From Ilex aquifolium (lineage: Eukaryota; Streptophyta; Magnoliopsida; Aquifoliales; Aquifoliaceae), in assembly GCA_951799425.1 (NCBI GenBank), contig OX637391.1:16086051-16150050 (forward strand): DNA of 64,000 nucleotides. Reading direction: 5' to 3'. Below the pieces are notes generated by a model that saw only the letters and a program-made list of their open reading frames with translations, had not been told where the DNA came from and made no database searches. A program made the position numbers and the translations under genes. Shown here piece after piece: positions 44,757 through 57,710 of this stretch (within the stretch, counting starts at the first letter, position 1; each line of letters begins with the position of its first letter).

Positions 44757-47700
44757 AAAAACACAACATTATTTGGAAAGTTGTAATTGCCCGTGCCTGA
44801 AGGCACTAAATGACAAAAAAAAATGGAAATTATAAACTTGTGCATTAGCAAGAGACTTGGTTTCCTCTTTTTATTTTAATCTAAAAATAAAACAATTCTA
44901 ATCTAATCACATAAAAAACATGCAAAGAAAAATCCAACCATAGTCCTTAAATATATGCACATGCAAAAAAGATAAATACAACTGCTTTTACTTCGTAAAG
45001 ATGCTTAAAGCTACTTTATCGACAAATAAAACTTCATAAATTTTAAACGGATGTTAGTCAGTGGTTACAAAGATCACCTATTACAAATATTCATTTTCCT
45101 ATAATATTACATAGTGCAGACCAAAGCATGCGATTTATATTTTGAGAATTATTTGGGAATCAACTCATTTAATAAGACTTCAACCAACTTAAATGTATTC
45201 TGTCAACCGGATATGAAAAGTTAATAAATCAGGAAAACCAATGACCATAAATATCAGAAGGCTTGCTTAGTTGTAGCTTTCAAATTCTGCAAAGGTACCT
45301 TTATACATAGATTTAAGGAGTAGGACCAAAACAAAATTGAAAATGTCATTAACTAATGGCCATAGCTATTAGGACCCTTTCTTTATGGATGACAAAATTT
45401 AAATAAAATACATAGCTAAAAGATCAACAATAGAAAGGAAGAGAAATTACCTTCCAAGAGCATTTTGTGGCATCACTGAGTTGTTTATCATGCATTCCTT
45501 TGACAAAATTATAGAACATGATATCTGCACAAACAAAAAACAAAACCCATAGAGGCCATAGTCAAGTTCACATATTATTGCCCCGTACCTAAAGGCACTA
45601 TGTAGCACAAAAAATAATTTTATTCTACAACATTTAGTAGAATTTTCAAGCAATTTCGAGCATATATTGTAGAAAGTAGACATTCAATAAAAGATCACCC
45701 ACACACTACAAGCAAGTAGAACAATATTCCATGAGACAAACTGAAAAATAGAATTGTATAAATTTAATGGGATGAGCAAGTAGAACATTATCTCCATAGC
45801 CATGAGCCTTGTGTGATTGATAGAGATCTGAATTGCAGAAACATCTTCATCAATGGGAATGTCGGAAAGGTACCCTGTTTTCCTTAAATTTATGAAAGCT
45901 ACATGTTCTTTGCATTTTTTTTTATTTTCCATAGCACCCATGCTTCTAAAACATGATCATTTACACATAGCTATAACAGGCATTGAATAGGCTTATAAAT
46001 AAAATAATAGGAATGCCTCTAGTTATCTTGGTTCGGGGGGTGAAGAGAGCTATTGCCACCTGAGCATTTTATATGTCCGTTTTGTTATGAAAATGATAGG
46101 TTCCAAAAGTTTTAAGAGACTGACATTTGAATGCTTGATGAAAAAGAAAAATTATACAGTGCATTACACAAACAGAAAATTACCCAAATTGATGACAATC
46201 CTTCATTCAAGCAAGAACAGTTGATGAGTCCCACTGCCAAAAGAAAGCCTGCGGCTATGCTGGCGTGCAAGAAATATCCACAAAATGCTGGTGTGCAGGA
46301 AATAGTAGTTCCAGAACTATTGGCAACAAAATCAACAACTTTGCAATGAGAAAATGGACCTTTTACTTGGTGGAGCAATTTTTTTAAAATAAACACAGAA
46401 TTTAGTGAGACTGAAGAGAAAAATCGACAAAAAAGTATAAAAGCATAGTAAATTACGACAGAGCAACTTAGTTGCTTAATTTCTAGCCAAGTGAACCCTA
46501 AAGACTGGATTTGCATAAGCAATTGTACAAAAAACCACAAAGTAATGCAGCAAAACATACCAACAATAACAGTGAAACCCAGCATGGAGAATCTTACCCA
46601 AGAAAACCCAGAAAAAAAAAATCAATACCCAGGCAGAAAAAGGATAATCTATAATACTTACCACAAAAAAGAAAGATAATCTATGAATTTAGGTACGACA
46701 GTAACATTCAACGGTCAATTGCATAGAAATTAAAATAATTCTAGTTTCTAATCTGTACCCGCTAAAAAAACTTCAATGAAACAATAGTTAATAGTTAGAT
46801 TCAGAATAAGTTCCTTGTCTAATCTTAGAGTTTATAATAATGCAAAATTATGAATCGAGTGTATCGGAGCATCAAGAGTTAAAGGTATACCCAAGTGAGA
46901 ATTGTATATACTTGGTTATTTTACAACACAAACTAATTATTGAGACTACCCATTCAAACTTAAATTTCAACTTTAAATTATCTTAACCTATGACGCAACA
47001 GTCTCGAAATTGACAACTTAAACAAAAAACATGGTTCATACATATTGTCCAACAACTGGTGTGCAGGGGTTAGGATGAACAGCTGGGGTACTTTCGGGTG
47101 GGGTTACAATTGTGGAGAATGGGTGAGAGAAAGGGAGAGAAAGAAAGAGAAAGAGATGGTTGAGGGAGAGGAGATGATGCGTGAGAGAGGTAGTAGTGGT
47201 GATGGATATGCAGCGACGCGCAGAGAGAAGAAATAAGGGACGCAGATGAGGGCGTGAAAGAGAGAGCATATTGAGCGTGAGAGATAGAGAGAAAATTGAG
47301 CATGAGAGACGGAAAGAGCGGAAAGAGGTAATTAAGCAGATTTGGGGGAGATCACATAGATCGCCTTCTTATGGAAAGGAGATCACTGTGATCTCCTTTT
47401 GTTTATACGTAGCGTGAATTGGAGATGAGAGAGAGATAGACAGTTGGGCCAGAGAGAGAGCTGCGTGTGAACATAGGAAATGTGTATATATGTGCGTGAA
47501 TTAGGGCATGTAAGATAGAGAGAGTTGGGGCCAGCTGCATTTCTTGAGCAATTAGGATTTGAAAGGATTTGAGGGATTTAATTTAGAGAAGTTAATTTTA
47601 GAAACTAAAAATTTTTAGGGGCAAATTTTTTTTAAGAGTTAATGTGATTCGTCGGATCGAAACGATCTGATACGTTAATAGTTCGAGACAGTTTAGGATA

Positions 47701-47947
47701 ACGTCGTTCGTTGGATGATGTCTTTTTTTTATCATGAAACGATCTGGACCATTTTTTGTCTCCAAAATTCAAAATCGTTCTACTTTATTATATAGATGTG
47801 TTTAGGATAGAGAGAGAGAGAGAGAGTGCGTGTGTGTGTGTGCATGAGTATAAGATAGATAGAAAAATAGAGTTATATGAGAGATGAGAGTGTGTGTTTA
47901 AAATGTGTGAGAGATAGGAGAGAAAGCTGTAAAAAGAATGAAAATCG

Positions 47948-47989
<42 letters not shown>

Positions 47990-48240
47990 ATGACATACAT
48001 GAGCATAGCTACACGGGGACAATAATACTGAATCGATCTGAGTCGCGAAAAGCTCAACACAAACTAAGCTAACTACTTTATTATATAGATATATAATAAG
48101 AGAACATATTTATAATAAAAGGGTATTCAAGTTTTTCTATGTCTTAAGTGGATTTTTTTACAAAATATTTTTTTATGCACTTTTTAACAATTAAGTCCAA
48201 TTTTATGTACTGACGGTCAAAGAATCCTTGATCAATAAGG
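44757..48240. other. Unassigned DNA replacing the 5' part of the block B NLR
   Basis: No gene can be supported. Minus-strand frames at 45684-45941 and 46112-46585 and a plus-strand frame at 46131-46349 have no recognised motif. 47100-47530 is strongly GA-rich. A perfect (AT)18 run lies at 47951-47987 between two copies of tactttattatatagat (47780 and 48074). Confidence 0.5.
47951..47987. repeat. (AT)n microsatellite
   Basis: An uninterrupted 37-base AT run. Confidence 0.98.
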
Positions 48241-48340
48241 TATCTACATCTGCTGACAGGGCTCCACACCACATGGTACTATGTATTTGTACAACAGTCA
48301 TGACAATAACAAGGACAATTAAGTATAATAATTTCATTAT

Positions 48341-51300
48341 TGCCCCGAAAATATATTTTGAACGCAATTTGAACACCTAATTTAGAGATTTATTTCAATG
48401 CAATCATTGAATTGTTAGTGAGTTCTATCTAATATTGAAATTCACTACTAATCCAATGATCTTATTGAATTAGCTCCCTAATTAGATCTCTAAATTAGAT
48501 TTCTTTTTTTTTTACTCTTATTACCTCGGTCTTACATCTTGTGCAATGAAACTCAGTAAACTCCTTAATCCTGAATAATTGAGTGGTTGCTTTTCTCTTT
48601 TCTAGTCGGGACTAATCTGTGTCGTTCCATGACTTTTACTCCAATTATACAAATGAAAAAAAAAAAGGAAAAGAAAACAAAAGAAATGGAGTTAAAATGA
48701 AACGACGAGTAATATTGTGGTATGTATTTATATCAAGCATTGTTTTCTCTATAATCAAAAAATTTATATGCCAACGACACCAAGGGGGCTGCATAATTAC
48801 TTTAGGCGGCCGGTTTTAATAGTAATAAGCTTACAAAAAATGGAATTAGTAACGAGTATAAAACTTACGGTTAACTTCAAATTACACCCGAAAGATGATT
48901 CAAATTTCTGCACCCTTAAAGTTTAAAAATATCAATTTACATCTTGAAAGACATAAATTTATATCAATGTGCACTAAAGATTAACTGCCGTCCATTTTGT
49001 TGTTAAAAAAATTTGGACTAATTGCAAATTGCACCTTCAAATTAAATATTTTGAATTTATGATCCAAAAAGAATTTCATCCATTAATACTCGTTAAATAC
49101 CTCTCAATTTTGTCGTATCGTTACATTTTCGTGTCGTGTCATTTTGTGTCATGTCGTATTATTTTTGTGTCGTGTTCGAGTCCATAAAAAAATATTTTTC
49201 ATACAAAAAAATATTTTCTTGTCGAGTCAATTGCATTGTATCATATATTTTACATTTACTATAATTCATATAATACTATTTAAAAAAATTAAAATACCTA
49301 TTTTTTCCCTATAATACTTATTAAATTGATATTTTCTATTTAAAATTAGACCTGACATGATACGATAGAAAACTATTTAACGTGCATTAATATCTTCCAC
49401 CCTCTTGCTACGACTTTCTACCCACGTAATCTACCAATGCCATAAGAATATGGTGGCCACCAAATCGGGCCGGTTATGTAATTAGATCATTTAAGTAAAT
49501 GGGTCAAAAATCGTTAAACCTGACGATTTTTAGAAAAATCCGTAGAACCGGATGGTTAGAAGAAACCGGGCGGGTCATATGGGTCTGTAAAAATCAAAGA
49601 AATTGGGCATTTTTGCCCTAGTCTGAATTTCTTAACTCTCGTGATCTCTCTCTCTCTCTGTCCACTCTCCCATCGCCGACTCTCCCTCAGTCGCCACCGG
49701 CCACCACAAGGACGACTTTCTGACTCCGATACAATCCTAGTTTCCTCCCATTTCTTTCGTTCTCTCACTCTCATGGCCCCAAAATCTCAAAAATCACCTC
49801 TTCTCTCTCACCGATCGTCTCTCTTTGTGTGCATCCCATCTCCTTCTCTCTTACAAGTCACACACCAAACTGGAGATTTCTGTGATATTTCCTCTCTTAG
49901 TGGCAGCAAGGCAAGAGAATAGAAGGTAATCTTCCTCTTTTATGTTTGTAATTATTTAACTCCACTTTTTTTGAAATTTTTTTCATCTGGGCCTGTGCTT
50001 TAGTGTTCAATTTGGATTTGTTTGTTTACTGGAATGGTTCTTTTTTTTTTTTTTTGTATTGTTGCTGGTGGTTCGATTTGGGGATATTGTTGCTGGTGGT
50101 TGAACCAATTTCCCCAAATCAATATACAATACATATTAAGTTTTTTTATTTTTTTTATTATATGACTGGTTGAACTAATGACCCAGCGGTTGAACCAATG
50201 ATCCATTAACCTTATCACTTTACCGGATTGAGGTTCGGGCCTGATTTTAAAACTATGCTCATACAAGCCTATTTTTCAATTTGTTGAAAATTTAGGCCTT
50301 ATGTGGTTTGTGTTTACAAAACAATTTTTTATTCTCAAAATTTTAAAAATAAAGAAAATCTGTTTGGTTAGTTTTTTTAATCTCTAATTTTTTTTTTTAA
50401 AAAAGTAGGAATTGAGATGTAGTTTTAGAGATGGTGTTTTGGCTGAATTTGGGAACAAGTTTCCAAGAAAAGTGAAAACACGTGAAACAAACCCCTAATT
50501 AATGAGATCTCACCGTCAAATACATTGGCTACAAAATATGCCCGTACTATATATAACCTAAAACCCCCATTTTTCCTCCTCCCCAAATCGGCGAACTCTG
50601 TCGCCTTCTTCTTCTCCTCCAAAGATCGACAACAAACACCCGTAGGAGCACTGACGAAGGCAAAAGATTGACGACAAACGCCTGTTGCCTTCTCTTTAAT
50701 CCATAAAAATGTTGCTGTACAATGTGTACACACGATCTATTTATAGTGGAATTTATATCGTCTATAATTAGGTTTATGTTATATATCGCTGTGTTTCTAT
50801 CAATACATTTATTATCGGGGCTTAGTGGGTCAACTAGGCTGTTTACCCCAACCATTAAGACAAATATATGCTCATAACTTGGTGACAATTTTATGTTTGG
50901 TTGAGAGGTCGCGTTAAGAGTTATATGTCCTAACTAATAAGCTTTACTCTATGTAACATGAAACCTTGAATGCCAGGAATCAAATCATCAGTCTGGCATG
51001 TGTAACCTCCAACAAGGCTTCATATTGTAATTAAGGCAGTTGCTACCTATTCGAAGCCATTGGAGTAAAGGCGATTTCGAATTGCTTCCACTCTTATAAG
51101 TGAAACCATTCCCTGAATAGAATGTATTCACATGCTCTTAGGACACATGGTTGCGACGAAAACTTCAAAAGCACGCAATCACCCACTTACCACACATGGA
51201 TTAAACCTTGTTCCCACAAAGTCTGCAAATTCAGGGTTAACATTCAAAATAAAGAGTGTACCAGCAACATATAAAGTATTTAACCTGGTACATATACAAA

Positions 51301-51518
51301 AGTTATGCTCGTTGATTATTCCATGTATATGGTTTTCAATTGATATCGGGTATCAAAGAATAGTTGGACCCATTATTAATCTAATGATGGTGGTGAGGGA
51401 TTAAGCGAGCAAGTTAGCTTAATAAATTAGATTCAAGAAGCATTGCTTGTTTGTTTTTCACATAGAGAAGAAAGAAATTGATCACAAAATAAATGGCCTT
51501 GACATTGCATATTTCCAG
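48341..51518. other. Intergenic region between blocks B and C
   Basis: No gene supported. 49110-49210 is a degenerate cgtgtcgtgtcattt-type repeat. 49640-49780 is a pyrimidine-rich stretch resembling a 5' leader. 50280-50540 belongs to a dispersed AT-rich repeat also present at 62240-62490. Confidence 0.5.
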
Positions 51519-51847
51519 TCATTCAGTTTGTTGGTTGGAGAGGCCGACCAGTGGGAAGGCCTGAAGCAAAATAGGATCTTGAGAACTCGAAAGAAAATGA
51601 TGGGAAGATCCCTCATCAAGGGGATCAAAAAACAGATAGACATGAGAGCCATCTTCAATTCCATAATAAACCAGAGTGAGTTCATTTTCATTCATCAAAT
51701 GGCTCGGATCATCACCAAATATCAGAATGAGTCGATCTTGAGGGAGATTTTCTTGGGTTCCAATCTCTCGAGGTCTGCAATTGTGGCTTCATCACCGATG
51801 TGAATGTAGAAGAGTTTTCCGGCCAATATTTCCACCGCCACCCTCAT
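51519..51847 (-). pseudogene. Small ubiquitin-like domain protein, frameshifted
   Basis: From the ATG at 51847 the minus strand reads MRVAVEILAGKLFYIHIGDE and ATIADLER. One frame over it continues as NLPQDRLILIFGDDPSHLMN, then ENELTLVYYGIEDGSHVYLF and FDPL, and ends at TGA 51519. The pattern (lysine-glycine-type hairpin, ATIADLE helix, LPQDRLILIF, LVYYGIEDGSHVYLF) is a ubiquitin-like beta-grasp fold of about 75 residues plus a serine-rich tail. A frameshift at 51762-51769 breaks it. The tail lacks a diglycine end, so conjugation is not expected. I cannot name a specific family. Confidence 0.65.
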
Positions 51848-52840
51848 TTTTTTTCCAGACAATAGTGCAGCTAGCCACTCAAAACTCTTTCTGAGATGGG
51901 GGAGGAGAGAAAATCATATGCACAACATGAAAGGTGATCATGTAGGTTGCATTCTCTATAGTCAGTTTTTTGTAACATGCCTATCGAATGGAACAGTTGT
52001 TTGTGAGTTTAAGCAAGTGAAACTAACTCCAGTTACATTAAATGTGATGAACTAGTCATTGGATTCCGTAAGAGTGATTAAGGAAATGGTCTCCTTTGGG
52101 TTCTTAATCTTTTTGCTGCTCCAACTAGATATTATTTAGATGTGTGACTAACAATGGTAAATTTGGGATACATGCAATCACCCACTAAAAAAATTACCTC
52201 GTTTTATATAGATTGTCTTGCAAAAATCAAACTTAGACCTCGATAACCCAGAAGCATTCACATCTGAGCTACTGGATTGATTCAGAAAACTAATATTGGA
52301 CTAACAAAGTCATGCAACTCACAAAAATATTTGGAATGCAATATCCACAAATCTGTTTATTAAACCTTCTAAACTTGCATCATTTGCCTCTTCTCAGAGT
52401 CATGATCAAACCCTTTCTTTAAGTATGACAAAAGACGGGTTCTACTCTATCATTGTACCACATTCTATGTTGCAAAATTATAAAATGTTGTCGAAATGGC
52501 GACTGAAGCTTTAGAAATACACTAGCTGTTCTTGTAGCTCCTTTCATTTAGTGTAGGGAGGGTGGAAGCACTATCGAACAATAGCATTACTTTTTTATTT
52601 TTTCAATTAAGATAAATAAATTAGTGAAAATTTAGGAGGTTTCTTAAGAACACGAGACTTCAGTTACATAGTTCTCTGGTAAGAAAATGAGAAATAAAAG
52701 GCTACAAAACTTAATGGTCATGAAATCAAGATCAAACATTCAATGATTCTTCATGTGAGTTCAAAAAATCAATCTGGTTCACCAATCGCAATATCAATCT
52801 CATTATAGAGGAGAGTTGAATAGTTTGGATGCGTCACTCA
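51848..52840. other. Spacer before block C
   Basis: AT-rich, with nothing recognisable on either strand. Confidence 0.5.
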
Positions 52841-52849
52841 CATCTGACT

Positions 52850-53160
52850 TTAACTTCAGCTAGAGTTTCTTCCAATTGGATTGAATGAAATCATCTATTG
52901 CTTTTGATCTCATCTTCTCCCTTGGGTCTGCTGCCTAACCTTTTCAATGGGTACTTTTGGACAAATCCTTCAAGCAAAGAGTGAGCTTCAATGCTTTGGC
53001 ATGGTGGAAGCTTCACTTTCTCATTGATGATCCTCCCCTAAATCCTCTTTCTACTTGAATGCTTGAATGGCAGCTGTCCAGTCAGAATTTCATACAAGAG
53101 AATCCCAATGCTCCATTGTGACCTTCGGACAGTAAAGTATCTGGAGCCATGAAAGGTTTA
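52850..53160 (-). pseudogene. S6-kinase-like C-lobe fragment, block C
   Basis: This is the longest kinase remnant. The minus strand reads MAPDTLLSEGHN, then WSIGILLYEILTGQLPFKHS, a stop, GRIINEKVKLPPCQSIEAHS, LLEGFVQKYPLKRLGS and KGEDEIKSNR. The order (MAPE, DxWS(I/V)GILLYE, AHSLL, RLGSG) matches AGC kinases of the plant S6K group. At least one frameshift and two stops are present. The N-lobe and catalytic HRD/DFG loops are missing. Confidence 0.75.
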
Positions 53161-53189
53161 TTCATCAATTACCTTTGCCATTTCAAAGC

Positions 53190-53460
53190 ACCCACAGGTC
53201 TGTCTGCGTTTAAACTGCTCGAAGGTAGGCTTCTGTCATTTGGACCAGCCCCTGTTGCCCTGCCTGCTAACATAGCTTGACGATTGCAGGGTCGTGGTCA
53301 AAGCCAAATCTTTGATTGTGTTTAGTTCCATTTGGAACATGTTCGGCAGGTGAAAGTCTATCCGGGGACAAGTATATCATTCAAACTACCCTTGATCCAT
53401 CCATGAACCTAGTTCTTGGAATGTGTTTGTAAACCACCACAAGTTCGAATTAAATGACCT
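53190..53460 (-). pseudogene. APO-domain protein fragment, copy C1
   Basis: Close copy of A1 (26560-26790), with the same LVPG/FHLPNMF region and disabling changes. Confidence 0.55.
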
Positions 53461-53805
53461 TTGTCCCCTATATATCAATTTCTGGACACTCTCCTGCAAA
53501 AAAAAAAACAAGACAAAGTTAGAGTTCTTCCCAAATGAATGGCTTCCTACTCCTTTCCTCATATCAAGACAAGAGACGTGAGGAATTTACTTGGAATTTA
53601 ATTGTTACTATTTAACTATTGTAACCAAATCAGATTGAATTTTTTTAGAACTAAAAGTTAAAGGACTTCTGAGAAATATGGGGGTGCAATCCAATTATGC
53701 AGAAAGCATATACGAGAGAGTAAATAACCTCTAAGCCAAAGCATGTCATCAAGGTAACAATGTTCAAGCATCCCATACCAAGCCGTGGACCACCTAAACA
53801 CATAT

Positions 53806-54543
53806 TAATTAAGATTTTTTAAGAAAAAAATTAGATTTTTATTTTTGATTTTATTTCAATAAATGATACAATATAACATGAATTTTTGCTGTAAAATTTA
53901 AAATATTTGATATTCTATCTTTAATTAGAATATTTTTAGTATAAGCATAACATTTTAAACTTAAAGAATCTAAGTATTATACTTTTATAAACTTCAGGGA
54001 GTCGGGATATAAATTACTAACAGATATACTAAGACGGTAGGAGTCTAAATGTTACGTTCGTACAAATCTCAGGAGGTTTGTATAAAATATTTTAAATGTT
54101 AGGGAGTCTGAGTGTTTAAGTAACAAATGTCAGGGATCTTAGTGTAAATATCCAAAAAAACAAAGAGGCCAGAAGTCTGGCTACCGGTAGTTCTTATTGG
54201 CTGCAATGACTGAAGAGGAAAGTGAGAATTGTTTCGATTGGATCAATTCCTTCTTCCACTGTCACTACCACTTTCTCTCTCTTCTTTCTCTCACCACTGT
54301 CATCACCACCAGCTCCACGTCCACTTCCACTTCCACTCACACTCAACCACATCTTTAGCTCATCTCTAGAGGGAAAAAAAACAATAGTTGGAGAGAGAAA
54401 ATAGTTAGATATATGTATATAACCATACTGATAGAGAAATAGTGGCTTTGTGCTCTGTATTTGTTCTTTTGTGATATATTATATTATATATTCTCTTTTT
54501 AACTGATGATAGTTAAAATTATCCTCCTCTCTCTATATGAGCC
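53806..54543. mobile_element. Block C insertion, unclassified
   Basis: Between the cctaaacacatatt and tttgcttctaac words that are nearly adjacent in block A, block C has about 735 bp of AT-rich DNA. It includes a short proline- and serine-rich plus-strand frame (54222-54404). It replaces about 40 bp of block sequence, so it may be an insertion with deletion. Confidence 0.5.
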
Positions 54544-54574
54544 ATTCTTTGCTTCTAACCTTTGTCTTGTTTAA

Positions 54575-54730
54575 GCATTGAAAGAGCCTACAGGGGCAAG
54601 TGTAGCTTTCAAGCTACTCTTAATCCATTCATGAACCTCGTTCTGGGAAAGGTGCTTGTAACCACCACAAATCCTAACCATCTCAGGGCAGTAAATAACT
54701 CCATGATTGGCCACCCAACCACCAAATAGA
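54575..54730 (-). pseudogene. APO-domain protein fragment, copy C2
   Basis: The minus strand reads GVIYCPEMVRICGGYKHLSQ followed by NEVHEWIKSSLKATLAPVG. It is nearly identical to A2 (27160-27330), with the CPEM...CGG cysteines typical of an APO zinc motif. Confidence 0.55.
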
Positions 54731-54739
54731 ACATGTTAA

Positions 54740-57710
54740 TGCAGATATAAGAGATCTAAGAGAAGAATTTCATGTAAAATTACAACAAGTGCACAAAAAA
54801 GAAGAAAGTTCGTCTAGTTTTAAACTCCTTTTTTGCTATTAGCTTTTTCCAAGAGCTAATGAAAGCTAAATCTTGCAAAGGAAGATAATAATGGAAAGAT
54901 AAAACTACCAGCCCATGCACAAGGCTCCGGCCACAGCAAATTGTTGGGAGGTCAAATGTGTGTAATTTTATCCCCTCACTTAGAGAGACTATTTTCATGG
55001 CTCAAACCCGTAGTACCCAGGTCACACTAAAAACAACTTTACGAGTGGGCTTCTGAGACAAAACAATTCTATAACGAGGTACCAAAAGAAATAGGAAAAT
55101 ACTAACGTCAAGTTAGTGAGTGAGTAACTGACTCATTCTGCAACAAGATTTTACTTGACCAAATCTTTTTACACCCAAATGATGTAAAAGGAGTAAATAT
55201 GCTTTGGAAGTCAATTCTTGATGAAAAATAGTGGTCCCTTGTATCAACAATAGAGTTTGAGGGATATTTGGCAAGTCCTAAATAACTGGAATTGGCTACA
55301 TAATTTTTTTTAATTAATTGTTTACAATTTAATAGAATATATAACACTTAAAGACACTCGTTAGTGTGAGGTATGGGGTGGGGGTGTACTTTTTATCTTC
55401 TATCAAGATATATATATATGCACTCATGGCCTTTTCCGCCGCCTCATTCCAAATTCATTTAAGTCTTCCACTTCCTCTAAAATTTCCACCATGAGCGATC
55501 ATCAAGTCATTGTTACTCTTTGGTACATGTCCAAATTATCAAAATCAGTTTTCATATTTATCTCCAATAAGTACTAAAACCTACCCATCTACATATTATT
55601 GTTTTACAACATATTCATGTTAGTATTCTCCTTTTAGTTACACTCATCTGAAAATAAAATTAAGGTTACATTTATGTTTTGTGAGTGCCTTGAAGCTTGA
55701 ATTTGTATTTGAACTGAATGATTTAAAGTTACTAAGAGGTAAATTTGGCCCAAAAACAATCGCCATGTGCATGAGAGAGAGAGAGAGAGAATTTTCACAT
55801 TGCAGAGAGAAAGGCTGATGCTTCCCAAGAAAGAACAACCATCAAGAATTGTAGGAAAACCTCGGATTAGTGCCTCAACTTAGCTGACATATATCAAACA
55901 ACCTCATTATTGGGCATGTCCTTATTAATGTATCAGTGCTAGAATAACCAAAACATTAAAAGGACTTGGATGGTTTCATGGATGAAGCTATGTCTCCAAA
56001 CAAATTTCTGTTACCTCAAAATACTTTAAAATTTAAGCTTATTGCAAAATTAAAATTGGTTTCATTTACTTAAAATGATTTTCCCACATACTAATGGCTC
56101 TAGATCTAATGCCCAATTAGCATTAGGCCCTTAGGCTTTTCGCTATTCTGAGTCCAAATTACATTGCCAATTCTCCTATCTCAGAGCTTTCACATATTTT
56201 TTCCGAACTTACTAGCACATGAGATTGTTAGCAGCCTAGGTAACAAAAGTATGGTAACCTTTCAACCTAATTCAAATCTCAAACATACTATATTGTGTCT
56301 CCATTTAAACACTAATGCAATGTTTGGCAAGTGGTATTAGACCAAGGGAATGAAATGATTATTACTTGGTAATAAGCATTCATTTGTTTGGTTTGTGCCT
56401 TTGTGGTAATTAAAATTTATTCCCATTCCTTCGCATTCCAAAAGAATAACTAATCCCATAAAATATGAGATTATTCATCTGTATTTTAAAGTAGATAGAT
56501 TGTTTGTATTGAACTTTTCGCGGTTCAGATCGTTTTGATCTGATGGTCCTAATTGGATTTTCATTCATTTTACAACTCTAAGACTCTTATATCTCATATA
56601 ACTCTCTCTCTCTCTCTCTATATATATCTTATACTCTCTCTCGTACTATTTTTTTTTGTTTTCTCTGTGTTGTTTTTGTTATTATTTACTTCATAAAACA
56701 AATGAAACTACATGTTATGCAATTATTTATTTCATGAAACAAATTCAAAGTTTTTATATATCTGACGATATGTATTTTGTCACTTACTTCTTAATTTGTA
56801 AATAACACTTAATATAAATAAAAAATAACACATTGACTATAAATACCAAATAAAATTCAACACGAAATGAACCTTAGAAAAATTGACATTTAATTTTGTC
56901 CAATTTATATTCAACTTTGTCAAATTAATATCAAATTTATTTTTATTATTATCAAATTAATATTGAAATTCATTTACTCAATTTTTTGGTGTACTTAATT
57001 ATATTAATTTTTTGGGTACTAAATCAAATTTTACTTAATTTTATTAAATTTTTAATTTTTTTGGCAATAAATTTGTAGAAGGGCAATTGTAAAAATAATA
57101 AAATTTTTGGGGATAACATTATCATTTTTTATTAGCAACATTGACGGAATGAAGACCGAGAGGATCTCCGTGTATTGATAAAAGTACAAGACTAATACAC
57201 ATCTATTTCACAATCATTATTTTTTCTCAATAACAATCGATTTTCATATAAAAAACACACACTCCACGCACAAAGATAGATAGGTCTCACTCATATTCAC
57301 TCACACTCGAGCTTATGATACACCAGAAACACACAAAAAATACCACATACTAACATTTGGGCATCTGTCCACCCAGAAGACATTTTAGATCCTCAAATGA
57401 CACACCAGAGGAGCCCCTCAAATCACTCACAACAGATTTAGCCCATGCCGCTTCTTCACCGACTCCAAACCTACCCAGAAGTCTCCATTAGATGCGGCAA
57501 TTGAAGCGTCCAGAGAAAGAATTCGAATTATAGAGAGAAGTATGATCAACAAGAAGGAGGCGAATCTGAAGCGGGAGAAGAGAAGGGAGAGGGATCAAGA
57601 AGAAATTGGAGGAGAGAGAGTCGGAGTTTACTCTTCCTTCGGGTATACTATTTTCCCATCAGATGGATGCTTTTACCAAGACCAAACCTCCCATGTAATA
57701 GGATTGGCCG
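54740..57710. other. Shared noncoding spacer of block C
   Basis: Largely parallel to 28760-31386 of block A. GA microsatellite at 55773-55790, TC/TA run at 56603-56628. 57080-57290 differs from block A. A plus-strand frame at 57542-57745 is nearly identical to 31218-31421. Confidence 0.6.

Larger units (their letters stand above)
37000..48340. repeat. Duplicated block B (PLK exons, S6K/APO fragments, LRR remnant)
   Basis: Its left part repeats the last two pyridoxal-kinase exons with flanking intron. The middle repeats block A 27.2-29.5 kb, and 44088-44755 repeats part of the NLR. The far end (48262-48340) matches 62007-62090 upstream of the block C NLR. Most of the NLR has been lost and replaced by unrelated DNA (44757-48240). 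Confidence 0.7.

Noticed and set aside
46112..46585. 157-codon minus-strand frame with cysteines and hydrophobic runs
   Set aside because: No recognisable domain, overlapping open frame on the other strand, AT-rich context; not enough to call a gene.
47100..47530. Arginine- and glutamate-rich proteins in the GA-rich region
   Set aside because: Open frames on both strands arise from GA/TC simple sequence.
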